A stretch of 64,000 nt of DNA from Gambelia wislizenii (GCA_030847615.1 JAUMIR010000005.1:107847116-107911115), one strand, 5' to 3'; positions 22,811 to 33,100 are shown, counted from the first letter of the stretch. Numbers and translations: made by a program. The notes: generated from the letters alone by a model not told the origin.

Positions 22811-23958
22811 CTGCCAAGACTCAATCCTATGAAATCCTGGATTTATTGTTTGTTATGCCACCACAGCTCTCTGACAAATAAGGTTAAATATCTGACAAAA
22901 CTACAAATCCCAGAATTCCATAGCATCAAACCATGACAGTTACAGTGGTGGCAAACAGGATTATTTCTGCAGTGCAGATGCAGCCCTAGTCATAGGGTGG
23001 TCTAAAGGTCTGTCATTAAGGACATGCCTAGTGGTGCTGGCAATTGTTGCTTCATTCAGATGGGGTAGGTAAAATGCCCTAAATCCTCTTATTCATCCCA
23101 GAGTAGAACCACAGAATCAATGGTAATTTGGCAGGTCAATATTTAGGCAAATACCATTGATTCAATGGGTCTAGTTTAATTGGAACTAATAATGAAACAC
23201 AAGATGATGTGTTCTACTCTGAAAGCTGTGTAACATTTCTTTAGTGACTCAAACCAAGTTATTTTGATTCAAACGAAGCCAGATATTCTTTCTCCCTTAA
23301 ATATCTCAAAAATAGCTGGACTCTTAGTGGTTTACAGGAGTGTATGTGGCAACACCTAACAGATTTCCAAAATCATGGCATTTTATCCAGGATACTTCCA
23401 TATAACAATTGGATAATTGGTTCTGAAGTTGTAATTACAGCTGATGCTTTATTTCCTCCACTATTCAATTAACATACCTCGAAGAAGATACAGAAAAGGC
23501 AAAATCCCCTGATAAAATCTATGCCTCAATCTCCATACTTTAACCGCTCTTCTGAGATTGCCAACAAGGAACTCATTATTGCCAAATGGACTGCTCTTTT
23601 TTGTGAGGTTGACAGCTGTTAATCAATCATGGAACTTAAATTGCTAGTTTCTCACAGCTGCCTTGAGGATTGCTAACCCAATTATGTTTTCCTTGCCATC
23701 AAATTTTAGTGTATTACCAACTCAGTGTAAAATATTTTCCATCTTCTACTTCTGAAAGCAGATCTCCTGTAGTAGGTTTCAACAAAGGTTATCATCAACA
23801 GGAGTTTTAAATAAAAGAGAGAACAAAGTTAGACAGTCACATTTTTGGCTGCAAGTCCAAGAATCCTTCAGTGAACATGGCTAGTGGTCAGCTTTATTTT
23901 GTAATCCTGGGAGATGTAGCCCAAACAGTAAATTTCTGATGCTCTGAGTTACACTGAT
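22811..23958. other. no gene; short dispersed repeat at 22.89-22.99 kb
   Basis: AT-rich. Around 22,893-22,990 the sequence ACTACAAATCCCAGAATTCC ... GCAGTGCAGATGCAGCCC resembles a common amniote non-autonomous DNA-transposon motif (pattern recognition only). Nothing else is recognised. Confidence 0.4.
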
Positions 23959-24159
23959 GAAAAGGGGTTTGCCGCTGGCCGGCCGGCCTTTTTGTGGCCC
24001 GGCCGGCTGCCCCAATCTCCAGCCCTCCGGACCCGCCCTACCCGCTCGGCTTTGTTGCCCGGCGGGGGGAGGGGGAGCGGGCCGCATGGCATGGCCATGG
24101 GTGCCGCCAACTTTATTCTTCCTTCCCAGCAGCCCCTGTGGCTGAGAGGGAGAAAGAGG

Positions 24160-24260
24160 GGAGGCCAATCAGGGGAGGGCTCGCTTAGCCCTCATTGGAT
24201 GGGTAAGGGCGGGAATCTGGGCATATAAGGCCGCGCAGAGTCACGGCCCGCCCAGATTAG
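24160..24260 (+). promoter_or_regulatory. Ngaro-3 core promoter: CCAAT, ATTGG, GC box, TATA
   Basis: CCAAT lies at 24,165-24,169, ATTGG at 24,194-24,198, a GGGCGGG GC box at 24,207-24,213 and ATATAAG at 24,223-24,229. The order and spacing match a classical polymerase II promoter, with transcription expected near 24,255. It lies upstream of all coding regions. The NF-Y, Sp1 and TBP site roles are inferred from the motifs. Confidence 0.6.
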
Positions 24261-25305
24261 AGGCGGCGACGGAGGCAGCAGCAGTGCGCCCTGTTGCACT
24301 TAAGCGGACACCCTCCTACCCTCCGTCTTCAGGTATCAAGGCCGGGGGCATCTGGGATGGGATTGGTAGGCCATGGGGTGGCCCTGCAGGTGCCAGCGAT
24401 TCCCACAAGTAGAGGGTTCTCCACGGCTTGGCAGGAAAGGACCGTGCCGCGGAGCATAGTGGGGAGGGATGGCTCACTTCTTTCACATGGGGGGTTCCCC
24501 TGGGCCCATGCCGAGGTCGGGGCCTCCTGCAGAGCTGCGCCACACCTTGGCTGAGGGCTGCACGGGAAAGGGGGGATTGGGCGGGCAGGGCCCGATCCGG
24601 CCCTGCGGTGATGGCTGCTGCAGAGGACCACTCCCAAGTGGCCCTCGGGAAGGGGGGAGCAATGGGGCACATCGGGCAGGGTCCCTCAGGCGCGGCTGGA
24701 CTGGAAGGTGGTGGTGGCGGCAGGACCCCCCCTCTCCCCAGGCCCCGCCACGGTGCTTAGCCTATCGCAGCAGCACGTGTGGGAGACAGGGGCCTCAGTG
24801 GGGCTGCGGCGAGGCAGGGGGGAGAGTGGGCAGAATGGCTGGGCCAGCCCTTTGTGGGCCACACAAGCGGCAGCCAGGCGGGACAGCCTCTCTCCCCCAT
24901 CCGCAGTGGGAGGTGGCACGGGGGTTCCCTGTGGGGGTCGACAGGGGGCTTTGAGGCACATCCGGTGGGGCCATGTCGCCATAGCCCAGGCTACCCCGCC
25001 ACGCCCACCCACCCCCTGCAGTCCACAGTGCAGGGCAAGCTGGGGGGCGGGATGCAAACACACTCAATAACAACAACAACAACAACAACAACAACAAATC
25101 ATCATGCAACTTGACTTGCATTTGGGAGGAAACAGGAAAACTACATGGGGCTGTGGAGCGGTTTTTCTGTTGCAGGTTTGAGCCTGCGGGGCGGCGGGTG
25201 GCATCTAATTAAAAAAAACAAAAAACAAGACAAGCATAGAGGCACCTTGCACACCACACTGTCATACCTCCCAAGCCAGCCTGGGGATAAGCGGTTCCTG
25301 AGGCC
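24261..25305 (+). other. Ngaro-3 5' untranslated leader, GC-rich
   Basis: About 1 kb of G-rich sequence with overlapping open frames on both strands and no family resemblance. A (CAA)n microsatellite (about 25,065-25,096) lies near its 3' end. I interpret it as leader rather than coding. Confidence 0.4.
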
Positions 25306-26101
25306 ATGGGGCCCAAGAGAATAGCGAAGTGGCGCAACTCATTGGAACCTCAGCCCGCGAGGGAGGCTAAACCCACTCCTGGGGGTGAAGGGGCTGGGCT
25401 GGTGGGGCAAGAAAGTAGCAATGGTGCCACCACGGCTCAGGCTCCTCAGCCACTGGTGGTGGCTTTTGGCCGGCCAGCCCCTACCCTTGCTGATGTTATG
25501 GGGGTCCTGTCCATTGTCCTTCAGAAGATGGACAAGGATGCCACGTCGGGTAGCGTGAGCGGCCAGGAAGCGCCGGCAGTGGTGGAGGCAGCCGAGGCCA
25601 GGGAACCTAGTACTTCTTCCAGTTTAGGTGCTCCTAGCAGCAGCGGTCATTCCAGATGTACCAGGTCAAAGGGGAGGAGTGGCTCCAGGGAATCAAGGTG
25701 GTCGGACTCGCATGGCTCTTCATCACAGCGGCGCAGCAGGTCTGGCAGCAGGCGGAGTCCGCATAGGAAGCGCAGCCGGTCCTGCTCATGTTCCTCCTCA
25801 GGTGAGTTCCTCCTTGGATGAGGACAGATACAGGTATTGGGAAAAGGGGGGCTTCGATCTCTCAAGCTTTGTAGAGCCAGGGAGAAGGCCAGGGAGGAAA
25901 GGAAGGCAGACGGGAAACACCCACAAGGGGAGGAGCTCAGGGAGGCCAAGTCTAAGGAGGATCCACCCAGGGGTCATTTGGATCATAAGGTGCACTCTTA
26001 GATTCTACAGGGTTATTACGTTGATGTTTTCACACTGGCCCTGCCCCCAGGGCCGAGGCCAGGGTGCATAAAAGCGACAAGAAGGAGAGTGACAGAGCAG
26101 C
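25306..26101 (+). pseudogene. Ngaro-3 ORF1 (gag-like), frameshifted
   Basis: ATG at 25,306 opens a 171-codon frame, MGPKRIAKWRNSL onward. It is Ala/Pro/Gly-rich, then strongly Ser/Arg-rich (SRSGSRRSPHRKRSR), like an RS nucleic-acid-binding region. The frame ends at 25,821, just after a CAGGTGAGT motif. The expected continuation (DEDRYRYWEKGGFDL) is in the +1 frame, so a one-base change broke it near 25,805. Downstream gag sequence up to 26,101 is scattered over frames. The role as a structural/RNA-binding protein is inferred from its position before RT. Confidence 0.6.
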
Positions 26102-27124
26102 GTGGAACCATTAGAATGCACCTTTGCCAACTGGCTCAACGGGTACACGGTCTTAATGGGGGTCATGGCCTTGGTTTTCCCGGAGCGGGCCTGGCACTTG
26201 ATCAATCACTTCCGCCAGGTGCTACTTGTGCAGGCCCAAGCAGGGGACTCCAACGCCGTACTGTATGATATAGAATGCAGGAAAAAAGCATCCCAGTCTC
26301 CTATGCACAGATGGGAGACTATTGATGACCCCAATTGGCTGCAAGCAGCAGCTCAGCTGCCCGAGGTGCTGGCACTCAAGATCAGAAAAGAAATTGAGGC
26401 TGGCTGCATAGTGGGACCTTTCGAACAGCGGCCCTTGCCCAACTTAAGAATTTCGCCATTGGGGGTGGTTCCCAAAAAGGCACCGGGTGAATACTGGCTC
26501 ATTCATCACCTCTCCTACCCAAAAGGGGCATCTGTCAATGATGCGATCCCACCAGAGCTCTGCACTGTGAGATACACATCGTTGGACTACGTTGTTAGTC
26601 TCTTGCAGAATTGTGGCCAGGGTGCACTTATGGCAAAATGTGACATTCAGTCGGCCTTTCGGCTGCTGCCAGTACACCCTGATGACCATTGTCTATTGGG
26701 CTTCAAGTTTCAAGAAAAGTGGTACTATGACATGGCTTTGCCCATGGGCTGTTCCATCAGCTGCTCTGCTTTCGAGACATTCAGCACATTCCTGGAATGG
26801 GCTTTGCAGCAACGCACAGGTTCCCCCTTTGTCACACACTATTTGGATGATTTCTTGATGATGGGCCCAGATGGGATAGAAGAGTGTGGGCTTCTGCTTT
26901 CTTCATTCCAGGCTATGGCAGCCAAGCTGGGGGTACCATTGGCACCTGACAAGAGAGTGGGACCAACGACATCCCTGGTGTACCTGGGCATCCAGCTTGA
27001 TTCAGACAAGGGAATCTCCAGACTGCCCGACGATAAGATTGACGGCCTGGGGGCGTTGCTAGCTGACCTCTTGAGGAAAGAAAAAGCCACACTAAAAGAA
27101 GTGCAATTGTTGTTGGGCATTTGA
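26102..27124 (+). CDS. Ngaro-3 gag C-terminal block fused in frame to reverse transcriptase
   Basis: A 340-codon open frame. Residues 1-75 match the conserved gag block (PLECTFANWLNGYTVLMG ... ERAWHLINH). At about residue 80 it passes directly into RT (QLPEVLALKIRKEIEAG). RT motifs are GVVPKKAPGEYWLIHHLSYP, the catalytic Asp in AKCDIQSAF, ALPMGCSIS, and an intact YLDD in THYLDDFLMMG (around residue 247). The thumb follows (VPLAPDKRVGP). In Ngaro-1, about 480 bases including the CCCH finger separate these two blocks, so an internal deletion likely created this fusion. It ends at a TGA just before NFACRVVSLG. Confidence 0.7.
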   Translation: MEPLECTFANWLNGYTVLMGVMALVFPERAWHLINHFRQVLLVQAQAGDSNAVLYDIECRKKASQSPMHRWETIDDPNWLQAAAQLPEVLALKIRKEIEAGCIVGPFEQRPLPNLRISPLGVVPKKAPGEYWLIHHLSYPKGASVNDAIPPELCTVRYTSLDYVVSLLQNCGQGALMAKCDIQSAFRLLPVHPDDHCLLGFKFQEKWYYDMALPMGCSISCSAFETFSTFLEWALQQRTGSPFVTHYLDDFLMMGPDGIEECGLLLSSFQAMAAKLGVPLAPDKRVGPTTSLVYLGIQLDSDKGISRLPDDKIDGLGALLADLLRKEKATLKEVQLLLGI

Positions 27125-27780
27125 ACTTTGCTTGCAGGGTGGTGTCCCTGGGGAGTGCCTTTTGCATGTGCATCGCGAGGCTCACCTGGGGAGGTGTGGG
27201 CACAGCACCATCACATTCGCCTCACAAAAGAGATAAAAGAGGACATGAGGATGTGGCTGTCCTTCCTGGAGCATTACAATGGGGTCACCACATGGCAAAG
27301 TCGTTTGGATCTGGAAAGCAGTTTGCAGGTCCACTCTGATGCAGCGGGCAGTCTGGGTTTGGGGGTCTATTATGAAGGACACTGGTGCGCGCAGCCATGG
27401 CCGAAGGAATGGGCAGAAATGGGCGTCACCATCACATTCCTGGAGTTCTTTCCCATAGTGGTGGTCATCACCTTGTGGGGCAGGGAATTCAAGGACAAGA
27501 GGGTTTGTTTCTGGTGCAATAATCAGGCTGTGGTAAGGATCATCAACAGGCAGTCCTCCAGGTCAGAAAGGGTCATGAGGCTGGTATGTCGGTTTGTGCT
27601 TGCTTGCCCAGAAACCAACATCAGTTTCCATGCCTGGCACGTACCGGGGTGGATAACGAGATCGCAGATGCCTTGTCTCGGTTTCAGGCCGACCGGTTCC
27701 GTTCACTAGTGCCGGATGCGGACAAGGTGGCGATCCAGTTTCCAACAGACCTCTGGAGCCTTGGGAACGAACTGTGCTGC
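27125..27780 (+). pseudogene. Ngaro-3 RNase H region
   Basis: The RNase H domain continues in the 27,128-27,709 frame. Its blocks are SDAAGSLGLGVYYEGHW with the DAA acidic site, ITFLEFFPIVVVITLWG, and FWCNNQAVVRIINRQSS (CNNQ in place of the usual DNQ). A frame change near 27,645 moves the conserved end GVDNEIADALSRFQADRF into the 27,586-27,789 frame. It belongs to the RT polyprotein of Ngaro-3. Confidence 0.7.
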
Positions 27781-28782
27781 AGGGCATAGTGGACTCCCTG
27801 GAGCCTTCAACACAGGCCAGCTTCCGGAGACCGGCGGCAAAGTTCATGAAATTCAGGCAGTCGAACGGCTATGGGTCGACTGGACCAGCTTCAGAACGGG
27901 AAGTACTGCATTACCTGGCTTCACTAAAGGACAGGGGGATGGCATCTAAGACCACTGCATGTCAGGCAGCGGGCATTTCCTTCTTCAGCAGAGCAGCAGG
28001 GCATGGGGATCCTTGCAACACCTTCATGGTAAGAAAAGTGATGGAGGGCTGGAGGAGGATGGCGTCAAGGGTGTGCGACATGAGATGTGCAGTGTCCTAT
28101 GCAATGCTGGCACAGCTGGTGAACCACCTGCCCTCCATATGCCACTCCAATTATGAGGTGCTGCTCTTTGGCATGGCATACACAATCGCATTCTTTGGGG
28201 CCCTGAGGGTGGGGGAGGTAGTGTGCTCCTCCAAGACAGACACATCAGGCAAGGCATTACAGATGGGTGATGTGTCTATGGGTACCCATGAGTTGTCACT
28301 GCACATTTGGCACTCTAAGGCAGACCAGCAGGGCCGTGGGGCCACCCCTACATTTACGGAGGGTGAAGGACCATGCCACGTGCCCCGTGGCGAGCATGAA
28401 GAAATTTGTGAAGGAAAGGGGCCGAGAACAGGGCCCTCTGTTCAGGCACAAGGATGGAATTCCACTCACCAGGTTACAGTTCACGAGTGTGCTGAAGATG
28501 GCCATTACACGAATGGGTCGGCCGGCTGAGGATTTTGGTAGCCATTCCTTCAGAATAGGGGCTGCAACCATGGCAGCGGAAGCTGGCATGTCCACAGAAT
28601 CCATCATGAGGTTGGGACGATGGCGTTCCAGGGCCTATGCCAGTTACATCAGGCCTGGGAGGGCACTGCCTGCCATGCCGGGGGCCCATGGTGACCAGAA
28701 AGGGCAGCCTGTTGATGGAGTAATGGTTGGCGGAAGGCAGTTCCATGGAGAATGCCTTAGTGGCGGATGTATAGGGTCATGA
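27774..28782 (+). pseudogene. Ngaro-3 tyrosine recombinase with one frame change
   Basis: The N-terminal part is in 27,774-28,529: a helix-rich SAM-like region (REVLHYLASLKDRGMASKT) and the first catalytic Arg in FFGALRVGEVVCSS. Near 28,330 the frame switches to 28,267-28,782. That frame holds LTRLQFTSVLKMAI, the HxxR block FGSHSFRIGAATMAAE and the nucleophile Tyr in LGRWRSRAYASYIRPG. All four R-H-R-Y residues are visible, so only the frame change and upstream damage separate it from a complete enzyme. It would integrate circular cDNA. No hydrolase ORF follows. Confidence 0.75.
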
Positions 28783-28789
28783 TAGGTAA

Positions 28790-29237
28790 AGAATCAGGGG
28801 TCTCTGTCAAGTTCAAGTTTAAGTTCAAGTTCAAGTGCAAGTGCAAGTTCAAAGGAGGCCCCTGCTAATTTTACTAACATGATCTTGTTTACAGGGGAGG
28901 AGAGAGCGTCAGGCGGGTGGCTCGGCCATTGGCTCTCTCCTCTAAAGGGGAATCAGGATGGACCGACCCCAGCTCTGCCCACATGTTTAGGCAGCGGTGA
29001 GATCACGACCCATACATTGCCACCAACCATTTAGCTTGCAAGTTGCGGCCGTTTTATTGCCAAATATATTTACTCATATCTACCTCAGCATGTATTCTTA
29101 TTACTAACCTGTACCTAACATTGTATTCTGAAGTTTTGATATTTTGTAGTCAATACAAAGTTAAATGACGTTGTGAGTCTGTGTTTCATTTAGGAGGGTG
29201 GTGGGGGCTGTGAGGTCTGGGTCTGCAAAGCCCTTTT
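28790..29237 (+). other. Ngaro-3 3' terminal region with TTCAAG repeats
   Basis: A hexamer array of about eight TTCAAG-type units (28,807-28,855) follows the recombinase. Next is non-coding sequence with GTTGCGGCCGTTTTATTGCC and a CAATACAAAG block near 29,150 that aligns with the Ngaro-1 3' end. No canonical AATAAA is obvious. Confidence 0.5.
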
Positions 29238-29609
29238 CCTTTTCTCCTGAGAAGAAGCTATGTTATAATGCACCGAATCCTCTGGAAGTACTCACAAGGA
29301 AGTGTTAAGGAAACCTTGGTCTTAAAAAGGTCCGAATAGTCAGATGCACCCATAACTGCTGGGCTATGCCTGGTTTCAAGGAAGTGTGCCCCCATGACTT
29401 TAGTAGGACTTACTTTGAATAGTAAACATGTATTTGAATCATAAACATGATTCACTCTGGCTTTTCTTTGCAAACGAAGATTCAGGAAGGACTCATCCCA
29501 TGCTTTCTTCAAGCACGCTGATGACTGAAAAGGCCAATCCGAGATAAACAAGTCCTGGTTGCAAGAATCATAGCAGAACGTCTCCTTTGGTGATGTTTCC
29601 AGGTTGTGA

Positions 29610-30330
29610 TTCTTTCTGCATTGTCATTTCTCTTCAAGACTTGTTTGGCGTGAGCTCTCAAATAAAGCTGCAGCATTGTGGATAGTGCATCTCCATGCCT
29701 CCCAATGTGAGGCCAGGGTGGACCACTGTTGGTGATCAATTTGGCTGAGCCTGAGATGTTGTTTCAGGGAGTCCTTGTATCGCTTTTTTGGAGCACCCCT
29801 CTTATGCTGACCCATGGCGAGTTCACCGTAGAGTACTATTTTTGGGAGGTGATGGCCCTCCATCCTAGAAATGTGCCCTGCCTGGCGCAGCTGTGTTCTC
29901 AATGTCATGGCCTCATTGCTGGTGATCCCTGCTTGCTCAAGGACAGCAACATTCGTCACATATTCTAGTGTATATTTAGGATTGTGCATATACAGCGCTG
30001 ATGAAAACGTTCGAGGAGTCATAAGTGTTGGCGATAGGTGACCCATGTTTCAGACCTGTAAAGGAGAATAGACAGTACAATGGCTCTATACACACTGTTT
30101 TTTGTCCATTGCCTGAGGTGTTTGTTACTCCATTTTGTAAAGTCTTCCAAATGCGCTATATGCCTTTGCTAATCTGTGATCAATCTCTTTGTCAATCTTG
30201 GCATCTGAGGAGATGATGCTTCCCAAGTAGGTGAACTTCTGAATGGACTTAAGCACAGATTTGCCTATGGCAATGTGGGGATGGTGTGTTCGTCCTGTAA
30301 ATAAACATATAAAATAAGTGTTAGACACTT
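29610..30330 (-). pseudogene. LINE ORF2 C-terminal region (RTE-like style)
   Basis: Two minus-strand frames carry the end of a LINE ORF2. In 30,125-30,328: SIQKFTYLGSIISSDAKIDK and AYSAFGRLYKMEW. In 29,624-30,046: VTNVAVLEQAGITSNEAMTL, LRQAGHISRMEGHHLPK, IVLYGELAMGQHKRGAPKK and RYKDSLKQHLRLSQIDHQQW. The FTYLGS and GHxxRM patterns are shared with RTE-type LINEs, but the exact clade is uncertain. The 5' part, including the RT catalytic box, is missing. Confidence 0.65.
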
Positions 30331-30461
30331 GAAAATGCCCTTTTCATATTAACATCTGAACTTAAAAGAACACAGAGACACAGTTCCTATGGTGGCTTGC
30401 TGGACATTTTCTTACGTATAGTGTTTTAAAACATAATTGTTATAGTGAAAGTGACATTTTG

Positions 30462-31077
30462 GGTTTGTCTAAACGAGGCAAAAAAAAATGGAGTGCCTCG
30501 CAGTAATGGCATTTCACAGCAGCTGCAATTTATCTTAATGGTTTTTTTTCCTTCATATTCTTTGCATGCCTGGTGTTCAAGATGGTGTCCATGAGTGATT
30601 TACTCACATTTTTGCTTTCCTTAATTTGCAGCTGCTGAACTGTTTTTTTGAAAAACAAATTTCATTGTACATTACAGCGATATTTTGCCTGTAGAAAAAA
30701 AGGAAAAAAAACCCAACCCCTCATTTTCTTGCCTTAGTGCTCGCTCACTAAGGCAAAAATCCAACATGGCAGCTCCGAGTGCTTGCCCTGTTTGCAAGCC
30801 CCACCCCCCATGCTCATACGGCCAATCAGATTTGCGCTTCCTCTCATATGTGAAAGCGATTCATATCAAATATCTTGTTCCAACCAGGGGGGATGCACAT
30901 TCCCTATGCTGTTTTTTAAAAAAAACTCTGAGGAAAGCTGCAAAGGCTTTTCCTGCATAGTTTTTGATGTTTTGGGCCCCCTCCTTCACAATAAAGTGGA
31001 ATGATGCAGAAATCCATTAAGATAAGTAGGATTCTTCTCACATTCCACGAGGAGCATTTTGACCATTTAGACAATCC
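30462..31077. mobile_element. TIR element, GGCTTGTCTA family
   Basis: The termini GGTTTGTCTAAACGAGGCA (left) and the complement of GGATTGTCTAAATGG (right) match the 15,015-15,640 element. The interior also matches it in parts (a CAAGATGGTGTCCATGAGTG block near 30,580). The flanks show no clear duplication, so the ends may have decayed. Confidence 0.55.
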
Positions 31078-31189
31078 CATATGCCTGTCAGGAGTTGGTG
31101 ACTGAACCCTAAGTTTTAAAATGGCTAAACAACTGCAGAAATTATGCTGAGTCATGATAACTGACCCCATGACTCCATGAACTGCCAGT

Positions 31190-31561
31190 CATGCTTAATC
31201 ATGTCACAGCTGTATCAGAAGGGTTGCATCATGAAAAGGGTTACTATAGTGCAAAGCCATGTAGTATGAAAATCTGATGCAATGTGACCATGTGCTTGAC
31301 TAAGCGAATGCCATACTGATGTGTATATAAGCAAGCTAGAACAAAGATTATTCTCTTCTTCTGATTCTGTGATGCCTGGCATAGCACTTTCATTGTAGAT
31401 ATTGTGAATAGCTGAAACTACTTAAGATTAAAGCACCTCCTGTTTTCTGGACACCAAACACTCTCTGTGTGAGTATTCTTGGGAAAGAGTTACTACCAAG
31501 TCTGCTGAGATAGTTTTTGGCTTCTGCCAGGGACTGAATATCCTATCATCCCCTGAAAATT
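31190..31561 (+). repeat. copia-type 5' LTR (approximate limits)
   Basis: Sequence upstream of a copia gag, with a TATATAA box at 31,324-31,330 and an ATTAAAG polyadenylation-like signal near 31,427. It ends just before a copia-style primer-binding site. The left end is not defined and no matching 3' LTR is seen in the window. Confidence 0.45.
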
Positions 31562-31575
31562 GTTATGGGCCAAGC
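31562..31575 (+). other. copia primer-binding site, half-tRNA initiator Met type
   Basis: GTTATGGGCCAAGC is complementary, with one mismatch, to the anticodon-arm region of initiator methionine tRNA. Drosophila copia and relatives prime from this internal half-tRNA site rather than the tRNA 3' end. The position directly between LTR and gag fits. Confidence 0.6.
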
Positions 31576-31723
31576 TGATTGATCTCAGATTAGATAAGAT
31601 GCATCCAGGAAAGTTCCCAGAAACTCTTTTGTTTTGAGTGTTTTTGGCTAGGTGGCTGAGAAACAGTTAAGTTTTTAACTAGGCTCTGTTGGCCAAGCTT
31701 TATCTTCAGATGACCTTGGAGTA

Positions 31724-32345
31724 TTGCCAGCTGCCAGCTGTTTGAGTTTCACAGCTGGAGAATATTTTTATTCAGGCAGTAAAATGGCATATACTAGCTA
31801 TATGCAATTTGAAAAATTGACGGATAGCAATTATCCAACATGGAGAATTTACATGCAAGCTTTATTAATTAAAGACAATTTGTGGCATGTTTTGGAAAAT
31901 GAGAGCATAATCCCAGAAAGCTCAGAAGAAGAAATTGCAGCATTCAGACTGGCTGACCAGAAAGCCAGAGCTGAGATTCTTTTATCTCTAAGTCCCTCCC
32001 AAATGATTCATGCTACACAAAAAGCACAGCTTTTCAGCTCTGGATGGCATTAGAGAATCTTCCTAAGAACTCGTCTTGTCTCTCAAAGATGATTTGGCTA
32101 AAGAGACTTTATAACACAAAGCTGTGTCCTGGAGGCTGTGTAAAAGCACATTTGGAAGAAATGAGACGGCTTCTCCAAGAGGTAGCCAACAGGGGGGGTT
32201 GAGATTCCAGAAGCCAACAAATATTTTATATCATTGGGCAGTTTGCCAAAGGAATGGGATTTCCTAATCTACAGTCTGCAAAGCATGAGAAAGCATGATT
32301 TGTCTGTAGACCTCGTGGCTGGGTGTATTCTGGAAGAGGTCTAGC
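31724..32345 (+). pseudogene. copia (Ty1-type) gag fragment
   Basis: The open piece 31,724-32,053 encodes the N-terminal copia gag signature: YMQFEKLTDSNYPTWRIYMQ, then LLIKDNLWHVLENES and ALE/LAD-type helices. The frame changes near 32,030 and continues with ALENLPKNSSCLSKM-, AHLEEMRRLLQEVANRGVEI- and LPKEWDFLIYSLQS-like segments to about 32,345. No zinc knuckle, protease or integrase follows, so the element is 3'-truncated. It is inactive. It would have formed the RNA-packaging particle. Confidence 0.7.
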
Positions 32346-32644
32346 ACAAGCAATTTGATTCCAGGACAGTTATGTGGGCAAGATACCATGAATTTTGGGT
32401 AACTCAAGAAAGAAGATGAGGGGAAGGAGAACTAATGCTTTTGTTCCCAAGTGCTTTGGTTTCCCAAGAGCTGGGTTGGCTTTAAAGACTAGAAGCAGTA
32501 CATCATGTACCAACAGCTTTGAAATCCCTGTATGGGTCCTAACACACCAAACCAAATTTAAGGCACCAGACCTTGGGAAAGACCCATCCCTTTTTGGAGT
32601 ACTGTTCCCAGAATATCCAGCCAGCATGACTAGTGGCCATAGTG

Positions 32645-33100
32645 TAGGAACATAATTCTTCACTAATTTCATTCTCAAACAAAGCAACAAGTAATTTTAA
32701 CAATTTTCTTGTCACTGCTAGAAAGACTTTGAAAACTTCACAATTTTCAAAGACTATTCACAGGTATTCGGCACAATAATTTGCATGCATTTTTGCAAAG
32801 AAACAGCATCTGCACGCATTTTTGCACAGAAACAAAAAAATATATTTTGGCACAGAAATATCTTCTGTGCAGAAAATGTTGTTTCTTGCACAATCACTGC
32901 TTTTTGTGAAAAAATAGTGCAAATTTTGTGCAGAATAGTCCCAAACTACTGCCTTTTCCATGCAGGAAACATGTTTTCTGCACAACATTTTCTATACAGA
33001 CAATGCTGTTTCCTCTGCAGAAAAATGCTGTTTTCAGAGGGAAAAAATGGGCAATTTTTGTACAGAATAATTCCTAAACTGTGAAGATTCTTGTCAGTCT
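32645..33100 (+). repeat. TTTTCTGCACA repeat family, copy 1
   Basis: Begins with AATTCTTCACTAATTTCATT and TAATTTTAACAATTTTCTT. A core of degenerate TTTTCTGCACAGAAA-like units in both orientations follows. It ends with GAATAATTCCTAAACTGTGA. Copy 2 (37.33-37.87 kb) shares both ends and the core type. Confidence 0.6.

Larger units (their letters stand above)
23960..29237 (+). mobile_element. Ngaro-3: best-preserved Ngaro-type retrotransposon
   Basis: A 5.3-kb element with a CpG-rich 5' region, a promoter, ORF1, a fused gag/RT frame, RNase H, a tyrosine recombinase and a 3' region with TTCAAG repeats. Boundaries are approximate. Near the two edges lies a 13-bp inverted repeat with one mismatch (AAAAGGGGTTTGC at 23,960-23,972; complement of AAAAGGGCTTTGC at 29,225-29,237). 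No target duplication is seen, as expected for recombinase-mediated insertion. I could not find the split direct repeats expected of Ngaro by eye. Catalytic motifs of RT and recombinase are retained, but several frameshifts are present. Confidence 0.75.

Noticed and set aside
25065..25096. (CAA)n as a Sauria SINE tail in Ngaro-3
   Set aside because: No SINE head or BovB tail precedes it, so it is treated as a plain microsatellite.
24294..25114. GC-rich frames upstream of Ngaro-3 ORF1, and a CpG-island-like look
   Set aside because: The promoter and leader belong to the retrotransposon. No host exon or splice sites could be supported.
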